A stretch of DNA of 11,224 nucleotides, taken from NCBI GenBank assembly GCA_010027105.1, contig RGVT01000059.1, forward strand, positions 1 through 11,224, read 5' to 3'. Under the pieces are notes generated by a model. It was not told the DNA's origin and ran no database searches. It saw only the letters and a program-made list of their open reading frames with translations. This stretch comes from Planctomycetia bacterium (lineage in GTDB: Bacteria > Planctomycetota > Planctomycetia > Pirellulales > UBA1268). Below are positions 6,411-11,224 of this stretch, in pieces; positions within the stretch are counted from its first letter, which is position 1, and the number at the start of each line of letters is the position of its first letter. Made by a program: the position numbers and the translations under genes.

Positions 6411-7190
6411 ATGCCCGAGCCCGAAACGCCTCCGGAAACGCCGTCGCGGCCGGGCGCCGGCCACGGTGACGACACCCGCGCGCTGCGGGAGACGGAGCGG
6501 GCCTTCCGCGCCGAGCGGCAGGCCCTGCGGCAATTGCTGCGCACACAGGAACGGGAACGCCAGCTCGTCTCCTACGAGATCCACGACGGGCTCGCCCAGT
6601 TTCAGGCCGGCGCGGTGATGTATCTCGAGTCCTGCCTCCACGGCCTCGAGGCGCTCGACGACCCGCGCCTCGCCGACGTCACGGGGGCCTGTGCGGAGGG
6701 GCTGCGGCTGCTGCGCGCGGCGGCCGACGAGGCCCGCCGGCTCATTGACGGCCTGCGGCCGCCGTTGCTCGACGAGCTCGGCATCGAGGAGGCGGTGGAG
6801 TCGCTCGTGCAGGAGCTGCGCAGCGTCGTGACGGATGTCGAGTTCGTGCATCCGCACCCCCTCGGCCACATCGATCCGGACGTCGCCACGACCGCCTTCC
6901 GGATCGTGCAGGAATCCCTCTCCAACGTCCGCAAGCACGCCCGCGCCCGCCGCGTGCGGGTCGCGCTCGAGCCGCTGGCCGGCGACCTCGCCCTCAGCGT
7001 GAGCGACGACGGCGCCGGCTTCGACCCCGAGGCGGTGCCCGAGGACAGGTTCGGCTTGGAGGGGATCCGCCAGCGGGCCCGGCTCTTCGGCCGCGAGGCC
7101 GCGATCACCACCGCCCCGGGGAGAGGCACGCGGATCGACGTCGCGCTGCCGCTGGGCCCCGCGGTCACCGAGGGCGGACCCCGCGGCTGA
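6411..7190 (+). CDS. Soluble sensor histidine kinase, HisKA_3 / NarX-DegS type
   Basis: 259 residues. Residues 21-53 form a charged coiled coil (RALRETERAFRAERQALRQL onward). The HisKA_3 dimerisation/phosphoacceptor box YEIHDGLAQFQAGAVMYLES spans 55-74, with His58 as phosphorylation site. DEARRLIDGLRPPLLDELGI (106-125) is typical of this family. The HATPase_c domain shows the N box QESLSNVRKHA (167-177), G1 box DDGAGFD (199-205), G2 GLEGIRQRA (215-223) and GRGTRI (237-242). The kinase core appears complete. There is no membrane span or recognisable PAS/GAF sensor, so it is cytoplasmic and probably senses through the coiled coil or a partner. Such kinases signal to NarL/LuxR-type response regulators; none is in the window, so it is an orphan here. 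Its last 26 bp overlap the end of the convergent deacylase gene. Confidence 0.92.
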   Translation: MPEPETPPETPSRPGAGHGDDTRALRETERAFRAERQALRQLLRTQERERQLVSYEIHDGLAQFQAGAVMYLESCLHGLEALDDPRLADVTGACAEGLRLLRAAADEARRLIDGLRPPLLDELGIEEAVESLVQELRSVVTDVEFVHPHPLGHIDPDVATTAFRIVQESLSNVRKHARARRVRVALEPLAGDLALSVSDDGAGFDPEAVPEDRFGLEGIRQRARLFGREAAITTAPGRGTRIDVALPLGPAVTEGGPRG

Positions 7191-8097
7191 CCCCGGGAGG
7201 GTCCTGGGCCGCCGCCAGCAGGACCGTCGCGGCGTGGATGTCGACGATCGCCTCCAGGTCGGGGCAGTAGCCGCCGCCGCACACGATCGCCACGGCGGCG
7301 CCGCTCCCCCGCGCGGCTTCGAGCACGAGCCGGTCGCGGGCCAGCAGGCCGGCCTTCGTGAGGGCCAGCCGGCCGAGCCGATCGCCCGCGTAGGGGTCGG
7401 CGCCGGCGATGTAGAGCACGAGGTCGGGCCGCGAGCGCGTGATCGATTCGGCCACCGCCGGCCCGAGGAGCCGGAGGTATTCGTCGTCGCCGGTGCCGTC
7501 CTCCAGCGGCACGTCGAGCGAACTTGGATGCTTGCGGACGGGGAAGTTGCGGGCGCCGTGGATCGACATCGTGAACACGGTCGGGTCGGCCGCGAAGATC
7601 TGCGCCGTGCCGTTGCCCTGGTGGACGTCGCAGTCGACGATCAGCACGCGCTCGGCGGCGCCGCGGGCCTGCATTTCGCGGGCGGCCACCGCCGTGTCGT
7701 TGAACACGCAGTAGCCCTCCCCGAAGTCGGTGCCAGCGTGGTGCGTGCCCCCGGCGAGGCTCGCCGCGACCCCGTCGGAGAGCGCGGCCGCCGCCGCGTC
7801 GACGGCCGCGCCGGTGCTGCGGAGCGACCGCTCGACGAGGGCGGCGCTCCACGGGAAGCCGATCCGGCGGACCTCGGCCGGCGCGAGCGTGCCGGAGAGG
7901 ACGCGGCCGAGGTACGCCCGGTCGTGCACGCGGGCCAGTTCGTCGTCGGTCGCCGCATGCGGCTCCACGAACTCGAGGTCGGCACCGCCCGCCGCGTGCG
8001 CCTCGAGCCGCCGGCGCAACAGCGCGTACTTGTCGATGGGAAAGCGATGCCCCTCCGGCAGAGGCAGCGGAAACCGGTCGCATGGAAACACCCGCAT
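7165..8097 (-). CDS. Histone deacetylase / AcuC-family zinc deacylase (class IV-like)
   Basis: 310 residues, a single arginase-fold deacetylase domain. The N-terminus PLPEGHRFPIDKYALLRRRL (12-31) resembles the class IV (HDAC11-like) opening. The catalytic His pair is in GGTHHAG (His119-His120). Zinc ligands are Asp157 and His159 in VDCDVHQGNGT and Asp234 in GADPYAGD. The transition-state Tyr is Tyr277 in CGGGYCP. All catalytic residues are therefore present. Bacterial members remove acetyl or related groups from protein lysines (as AcuC on acetyl-CoA synthetase) or from polyamines; the substrate here is unknown. ATG 8097 is chosen because family similarity begins exactly there and a TACACT -10-like site ends 7 nt upstream. 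The frame stays open to 8754 but that part is not protein-like. There is no Shine-Dalgarno, which fits a leaderless or near-leaderless mRNA. Confidence 0.93.
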   Translation of the reverse strand: MRVFPCDRFPLPLPEGHRFPIDKYALLRRRLEAHAAGGADLEFVEPHAATDDELARVHDRAYLGRVLSGTLAPAEVRRIGFPWSAALVERSLRSTGAAVDAAAAALSDGVAASLAGGTHHAGTDFGEGYCVFNDTAVAAREMQARGAAERVLIVDCDVHQGNGTAQIFAADPTVFTMSIHGARNFPVRKHPSSLDVPLEDGTGDDEYLRLLGPAVAESITRSRPDLVLYIAGADPYAGDRLGRLALTKAGLLARDRLVLEAARGSGAAVAIVCGGGYCPDLEAIVDIHAATVLLAAAQDPPGVSRGVRPR

Positions 8098-8104
8098 GCC
8101 GACC

Positions 8105-8110
8105 AGTGTA
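8105..8110 (-). promoter_or_regulatory. -10-like TACACT immediately upstream of the deacylase gene
   Basis: The minus strand reads TACACTGGTCGGC then ATG; the hexamer ends 7 nt before the start codon. Transcription from it would begin at or next to the A of ATG. No clear -35. The remaining gap to the next gene (8111-8305) holds no feature that I can support. Confidence 0.4.
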
Positions 8111-8305
8111 GGACCCGCGGCCCTGCCGCCCGCCCGGGCAGCCGCTGCGCGGTTGCGCGGCACGGCCCGGGAGCGCGACGGCGACCCGGCCCGCGTCGAC
8201 GTGTGCATTTCAGCCTGGAGATGGCCCTGCATCGGGGCTGCGGCCGAATGGCACGCGGAGTGCTTCTCAATCAGGCGTCTGGATCGTCGGCCGCGGAGAT
8301 CCGTC

Positions 8306-9145
8306 ATGTCGGATGCCCGTTTCAGAGCCTCAGCCCGCCTCGTGGCCTGCGTGGCGATCAGCATCTCCGTCCCGCGAACGGCACCGTGCTCCGGTCCGCC
8401 GGTCGCCGTGGAGCAGCCCCCGAGCGTGGTCGTCGTTGGCGTCGACGCGGAGCGGGCGGCAGCGATCGCCGGGCATGCGGAGCGGGTGCGGCGGACGGCC
8501 TTCGAGCAGTTGCTCGGCGACGCGAGCCCGGCGGCCTGGACCGAGCGGTGCGAGATCCACGTCCATGCCACGCCCGCCGCGTTCGCCGCCGCCGTCGGTG
8601 CGGCCCCCGACGAGGCCCGGGGCGCCACGTCGCTCGAGTTCGCGGCCGGCCGCGTCGCCCTGCGCCGGATCGACGTCATGGGCGACGGGCCCGACACCGT
8701 GCCCGACGCTGTGGCACACGAGCTCGTGCACGTCGTGCTCGCCGACCGGTTCACCGCGGCGGCTCCGCCCCGCTGGGCCGACGAGGGGATCGCACTGTTG
8801 TTCGACGACGCCGAGAAGCAGGCCGCGCACGAGGCCGATTTCCGCGCGGCCAGGGCCCGCGGGCTCGACTACTCGGGAGCGGACCTCGTCGCCCTCGAGG
8901 AGTATCCCGCAGACGCGCGCCGGCAGCGGGTCTTCTACGGCCAGAGCGCCGCGCTGGTCCGCTGGCTGATCGCCCGCCGCGACGCCGCCACGTTCGTCAG
9001 GTTCGTCCGCGACAGCCAGTCGCGCGACCTGGCCGCCGCACTCGAGCGTCATTACGACCTCGACACGAGGACGCTGTTCGACTCCGCCTGGAAGGAGGTG
9101 CCACCCATCCATTCCCTGAGCTTCAACAACGCCGATACGCAATAG
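8306..9145 (+). CDS. Gluzincin-type metallopeptidase (peptidase MA-like), probably exported
   Basis: 279 residues. The zinc motif AHELVHVV contains HExxH (His138, Glu139, His142). The third ligand is very probably Glu160 in PRWADEGIA, 18 residues after His142, the spacing and sequence context of the peptidase MA-like / M1-related gluzincins. A second conserved part, FYGQSAALVRWLIARRDAAT followed by FVRFVRDS (about 212-239), is also typical of this family. The N-terminus (MSDARFRASARLVACVAISI) has basic residues then a short hydrophobic run and a Cys near 28, so export is possible, but the signal is weak and no proper lipobox is present. GGAG at 8295-8298, 7 nt upstream, supports ATG 8306. A clear intrinsic terminator follows. 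The substrate is unknown, and no peptidase inhibitor or partner gene adjoins it. Confidence 0.82.
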   Translation: MSDARFRASARLVACVAISISVPRTAPCSGPPVAVEQPPSVVVVGVDAERAAAIAGHAERVRRTAFEQLLGDASPAAWTERCEIHVHATPAAFAAAVGAAPDEARGATSLEFAAGRVALRRIDVMGDGPDTVPDAVAHELVHVVLADRFTAAAPPRWADEGIALLFDDAEKQAAHEADFRAARARGLDYSGADLVALEEYPADARRQRVFYGQSAALVRWLIARRDAATFVRFVRDSQSRDLAAALERHYDLDTRTLFDSAWKEVPPIHSLSFNNADTQ

Positions 9146-9195
9146 TCCCCCGCCGGGGCTCGCGAACCCCCGGGAGAGGACGGAGTGAACGCCGA

Positions 9196-9236
9196 GGGCC
9201 CGGCGCGATTCGTCGCGCCGGGCTCCTCAACGTTTT
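9196..9236 (+). terminator. Intrinsic terminator with UUCG tetraloop
   Basis: GCCCGGCGCGA (9198-9208) pairs perfectly with TCGCGCCGGGC (9213-9223), closed by the extra-stable loop TTCG (9209-9212). Two further outer pairs are possible. TTTT follows at 9233-9236, 9 nt after the stem, which is somewhat far. It begins about 50 nt after the stop codon of the metallopeptidase gene. Read from the minus strand it has no T-run, so it is directional for the plus-strand gene. Confidence 0.75.
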
Positions 9237-9309
9237 CGGGCTGGCCCGCGGGTCTCCAGGGGGGCCTTGGCCTCGGGGGCGGGTCCGCCGCACCGTGACC
9301 GCCCGGTTC

Positions 9310-9579
9310 TCAGCGGCCCGTGTGGTAGTGGCCTTCGGCCTTCGCGTCGGCGTGCCGCCAACTGGCGTCGCTGCCGTGCTTGTCGGCGGGCCGAACGTTC
9401 CGCACGTTCGACGGGCGCACCGAATAGCTGCGGTACGAACGGGTCGGCTGGACGGCGCGAACCGTGCCCTGGGGCGCGACGGCCTGCTGGGCGAACGCCG
9501 TTCCCGCCGAGGTGGCGGCCAGCGCGAGCGCGATGACGAGCGTGCGTTTCATGTGTTTCATGCGTTTCATGCGGTTCAT
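9310..9579 (-). CDS. Small secreted protein with signal peptide (89 aa)
   Basis: The sequence opens MNRMKRMKHMKRTLVIALAL and continues AATSAGTAFAQQA, a classical Sec signal peptide with the likely cut after AFA (about residue 31). The mature part is about 58 residues, rich in Ser, Arg, Tyr, Val, Gln and His, with RSYRSYSVRP and a C-terminal DASWRHADAKAEGHYHTGR. I recall small planctomycete exported proteins with a similar ending, but their function is unknown. No Cys, so no disulfides. The start is set at 9579 by AGGAG (9590-9586), 6 nt upstream. The first four ATG codons (9579, 9570, 9561, 9552) form a 9-bp repeat, so initiation at any would still give a usable signal peptide. Longer in-frame starts near the -10-like site at 9632 would leave little or no leader. 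Confidence 0.8.
   Translation of the reverse strand: MNRMKRMKHMKRTLVIALALAATSAGTAFAQQAVAPQGTVRAVQPTRSYRSYSVRPSNVRNVRPADKHGSDASWRHADAKAEGHYHTGR
9552..9579 (-). repeat. Short 9-bp tandem repeat carrying four in-frame ATG codons
   Basis: On the minus strand the units are ATGAACCGC, ATGAAACGC, ATGAAACAC and ATGAAACGC, encoding MNR-MKR-MKH-MKR. It extends the basic n-region of the signal peptide by multiples of three residues without disturbing frame. Confidence 0.8.
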
Positions 9580-9631
9580 GGGATGCTCCTGTGCGAAAAA
9601 GTGACGAAACCCCTGCACCATGTTCTTCATG

Positions 9632-9637
9632 ATTCTA
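9632..9637 (-). promoter_or_regulatory. -10 element TAGAAT of the small secreted protein gene
   Basis: The minus strand reads TAGAAT, one change from TATAAT. It gives a leader of about 45 nt to the ATG at 9579. A weak -35-like TGAACC lies 18 nt further upstream. Confidence 0.5.
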
Positions 9638-9659
9638 CGACCCGTGTGATCCGCCGGTT

Positions 9660-9727
9660 CACCGTCGCCCCCGTACACGCGACCAGCGACGGTGCCGCTG
9701 CGACACCTTGCCGAACTGCAAGGTCGC
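9660..9727. other. Two hairpins between the carbonic anhydrase gene and the next gene
   Basis: CACCGTCGC (9660-9668) pairs with GCGACGGTG (9686-9694) over a 17-nt loop. ACCTTGC (9705-9711) pairs with GCAAGGT (9718-9724) over a 6-nt loop, with three more outer GCG/CGC pairs across a bulge. They lie just past the stop codon of the carbonic anhydrase gene and may terminate or stabilise its transcript, though no T-run follows on either strand. Confidence 0.35.
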
Positions 9728-9745
9728 CGCCGGGCGGCCTGCCCC

Positions 9746-10369
9746 TCAGGCCAGCGCCGTGAGGCCGGGAGAGGCGGCGGCCTGCCGGCCGTCGATGATC
9801 ACGTCGATCGTGCCGGTCTCGACGCGATACAGCCAGCCGTGGATCCGGGGCAGCGGCCCCGTGGCGAGCATGTTCTTGATGAGCGCGAGGTTCTTGAGGT
9901 GCTTGATCTGGAGTTTGACGTTCTCCTCCGTCAGCACCTCGAGCTTCTGCTCCCGCGACAGGCCGCGCTCCTGCGCGATCCGATCCGCCGCCTCCTTCGC
10001 TCCCGTCGCGATGCACAGCCAGTCGGCGATGTAGTTCTCGCGCACGCCGTCCTCGATCGCCGCGATGCCGCCGCAGCGGGTGTGGCCGCAGACGACGATG
10101 TCCTCGATCCTGAGGTGCACCATCGCATACTCGAGGATCGCGGAGACGTTGACGTCGTTGAAGGCGACGATGTTCGCCACGTTGCGGTGGACGAACATGG
10201 TGCCCGGCTTCGACCCGGTGATCACGTCCTCGCTGACCCGCGAGTCGGAGCAGCCGATCCAGAGCACCTTCGGCCGCTGCTGGGCCGCGATCGACCCGTA
10301 GTATTCCGCGTTGGGCTTGAACTCCCCGGTCACGAAGCCGACGTTGCCGTGCAGCAGTTGATCGATCAT
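9746..10369 (-). CDS. Beta-carbonic anhydrase
   Basis: 207 residues, a normal length for the beta class. The zinc ligands are Cys40 in GCSDSRV, His96 and Cys99 in GHTRCGG; the Asp42-Arg44 dyad of CxDxR, which positions the catalytic water, is intact. HRNVANIV (61-68) and the C-terminal PRIHGWLYRVETGTIDVII also match the family. It interconverts CO2 and bicarbonate in the cytoplasm. The start at 10369 is fixed by AGGAGG (10380-10375), 5 nt upstream, and by the family N-terminus; the frame is open upstream but that part is inside the neighbouring gene. A -10-like TACGAT (10404-10399) in the 49-bp gap suggests its own promoter, although the cysteine desulfurase gene upstream reads in the same direction and readthrough is possible. 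Confidence 0.95.
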   Translation of the reverse strand: MIDQLLHGNVGFVTGEFKPNAEYYGSIAAQQRPKVLWIGCSDSRVSEDVITGSKPGTMFVHRNVANIVAFNDVNVSAILEYAMVHLRIEDIVVCGHTRCGGIAAIEDGVRENYIADWLCIATGAKEAADRIAQERGLSREQKLEVLTEENVKLQIKHLKNLALIKNMLATGPLPRIHGWLYRVETGTIDVIIDGRQAAASPGLTALA

Positions 10370-10374
10370 GCGGA

Positions 10375-10404
10375 CCTCCTGGGAAGGGAACTCCGCGGAT
10401 CGTA
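10375..10404 (-). promoter_or_regulatory. -10-like TACGAT and strong AGGAGG site of the carbonic anhydrase gene
   Basis: On the minus strand TACGAT (10404-10399) is followed 18 nt later by AGGAGG (10380-10375) and then, after 5 nt, the ATG at 10369. No clear -35 hexamer. Confidence 0.45.
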
Positions 10405-10418
10405 CCGCGCCCGTCGCC

Positions 10419-11150
10419 CTAGCGCCGACCGCGGGCCAGGCGGGCGACGGCGTCGGCGAGGCGGTCGATCTCGCCCGTGGTGTTGTAGAAGGCGAGCGAC
10501 GGCCGTACGGTGGCCTCGAGGCCGAAGTGCCGCAGCGACGGCTGGGCGCAGTGGTGGCCGGCACGGACCGCGATCCCCTCCTTGTCGAGGGCCTTGCCGA
10601 TCTCGACCGGGTCGAGCCTCGGGATCACGAACGAGAGCACCCCCACCTTTTCGCCCGCCGTGCCCACCAGCCGCAGGCCGTCGATCGCGGTGAGCCGGCT
10701 CGTGGCATGCGCGAGAAGCGCGTGCTCGTAGGCGGCGATCTGCTCGCGCCCGAGCCGCGTCACGTAGTCGAGCGCGGCGGCGAGGCCGATCGCGTCGGCG
10801 ATGTTGGGCGTGCCCGCCTCGAACTTGGCCGGAGGCTCGGAGTAGGTCGTGTGGGCGAACGTCACGTCCTTGATCATGTTGCCGCCCCCCTGCCAGGGCG
10901 GCAGCGCTGCCTGCGCCTCGCTGGTCATGAACACGGCGCCGATGCCCGTCGGCCCGAAGATCTTGTGACCGGAGAAGACGTAGAAGTCGCAGCCGATCCG
11001 GCGCACGTCGACGGGGAAGTGCGACACGCTCTGGGCGCCGTCCACGAGCACGCGGGCCCCGTGGGCCTTGGCCAGGGACGTCATCAGTTCGGCGGGCAGG
11101 ATCGTGCCCAGGCTGTTGGAGGCGTGCGAGAGCGACACGATCTTCGTGCG
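10419..11150 (-). CDS. Cysteine desulfurase, SufS type (partial; N-terminus lost at the fold-back)
   Basis: A class V aminotransferase fold, about 243 native residues; full-length SufS is a little over 400, so roughly 170 N-terminal residues are missing. Seen in order: RTKIVSLSHASNSLGTI (the His that stacks on PLP), VLVDGAQSVSHFPVDV (PLP-binding Asp and Gln), SGHKIFGPTGIG with the PLP Schiff-base Lys codon at 10962-10964, GGGNMIKDVTF, FEAGTPNIADAIG, the active-site Cys in RAGHHCAQPS (codon 10548-10550), and RPSLAFYNT with the substrate-binding Arg. Such enzymes take sulfur from cysteine for Fe-S cluster assembly. Encapsulin-cargo cysteine desulfurases share several of these motifs, so that identity is an alternative; no encapsulin is visible. 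The GTG at 11138 is an internal Val, not a start. Codons right of about 11150 derive from the inverted copy and are not this gene. Confidence 0.88.
   Translation of the reverse strand, partial: RTKIVSLSHASNSLGTILPAELMTSLAKAHGARVLVDGAQSVSHFPVDVRRIGCDFYVFSGHKIFGPTGIGAVFMTSEAQAALPPWQGGGNMIKDVTFAHTTYSEPPAKFEAGTPNIADAIGLAAALDYVTRLGREQIAAYEHALLAHATSRLTAIDGLRLVGTAGEKVGVLSFVIPRLDPVEIGKALDKEGIAVRAGHHCAQPSLRHFGLEATVRPSLAFYNTTGEIDRLADAVARLARGRR
10986..11061 (+). repeat. Left arm of 76-bp perfect inverted repeat (inside cysteine desulfurase gene)
   Basis: These 76 bases are an exact reverse complement of 11149-11224. This arm is native coding sequence: on the minus strand it encodes the ARVLVDGAQSVSHFPVDVRR stretch and the following IGCD. 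Confidence 0.95.
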
Positions 11151-11224
11151 GGGCCCGCGTGCTCGTGGACGGCGCCCAGAGCGTGTCGCACTTCCCCGTC
11201 GACGTGCGCCGGATCGGCTGCGAC
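11149..11224 (-). repeat. Right arm of the inverted repeat: fold-back copy at the window end
   Basis: Read on the plus strand this segment encodes the desulfurase residues VLVDGAQSVSHFPVDVRRIG, which belong on the minus strand about 90 bp away. The switch occurs at CGGGGCCCGCG (11149-11159), which also occurs in inverted form at 11051-11061; 87 bp separate the arms. It runs to the last base, so the true length of the copy is unknown. Most likely an assembly or amplification chimera. Confidence 0.9.

Noticed and set aside
8098..8754. N-terminal extension of the deacylase in the same open frame
   Set aside because: Family similarity starts at Met 8097; the upstream part is low in protein-like features and runs antisense into the peptidase gene.
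9580..9678. Longer N-terminus for the small secreted protein (in-frame ATGs upstream)
   Set aside because: These lie at or next to the TAGAAT -10 site, lack a suitable Shine-Dalgarno, and would bury the signal peptide.
7234..9762. An 842-codon plus-strand open frame across the deacylase and peptidase genes
   Set aside because: It is antisense to the deacylase and out of frame with the peptidase, both of which have intact catalytic motifs; its product is Arg/Gly/Pro-rich noise typical of high-GC shadow frames.
11136..11138. GTG as a true start for the cysteine desulfurase
   Set aside because: It encodes the internal Val of KIVSLSH; RTKIV upstream still matches the family, so the gene is truncated by the fold-back, not initiated here.
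8306..11150. A defence or secretion island formed by peptidase, secreted protein, carbonic anhydrase and desulfurase
   Set aside because: The genes are on different strands with separate promoters and a terminator, and each has an ordinary housekeeping or lone-gene explanation.

Overview
The window is a high-GC bacterial sequence that looks like a planctomycete, most likely of the Pirellulales. This rests on remembered family resemblance, not on a search. The main pointers are the partial protein at 1-745, whose 'VAEYLDNCLE...' block and opening residues match a family I know only from that group; the membrane-anchored HEAT protein at 2538-3536; and the 89-residue protein at 4591-4860. Genes switch strand often, operons are short, and Shine-Dalgarno sites are present at only some starts. 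I see no phage, plasmid, CRISPR or toxin/defence island.

Layout: 1-745 (-) partial membrane protein; 982-1545 (+) TPR protein followed by 1567-2394 (+) divergent shikimate-dehydrogenase-like protein, probably one operon; 2427-2542 tandem array of a REP-like palindrome between convergent genes; 2538-3536 (-) HEAT protein divergent from 3589-4350 (+) lipoate-ligase-family protein; 4591-4860 (+) small conserved protein and 4945-5934 (+) GT2-like protein; 6005-6078 (+) tRNA-Arg(CCG) with a good promoter; 6090-6290 (-) small ORF; 6411-7190 (+) soluble histidine kinase whose end overlaps the convergent 7165-8097 (-) histone-deacetylase-like deacylase; 8306-9145 (+) HExxH metallopeptidase with an intrinsic terminator; then a minus-strand run of cysteine desulfurase (10419-11150, partial), beta-carbonic anhydrase (9746-10369) and a small secreted protein (9310-9579).

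The genes look mostly like housekeeping or lineage-specific genes rather than one coherent system. Two proteins keep the fold signature of an enzyme family but have lost its main active-site residues: the AroE-like protein lacks nearly all shikimate ligands, and the GT2-like protein lacks the DxD motif.

The most striking structural feature is at the right end. The last 76 bases (11149-11224) are an exact reverse complement of 10986-11061, inside the cysteine desulfurase gene. The sequence folds back on itself at a GGGCCC microhomology. This is most likely an assembly or amplification artefact at a contig end, so sequence to the right of about 11148 should not be trusted as native.
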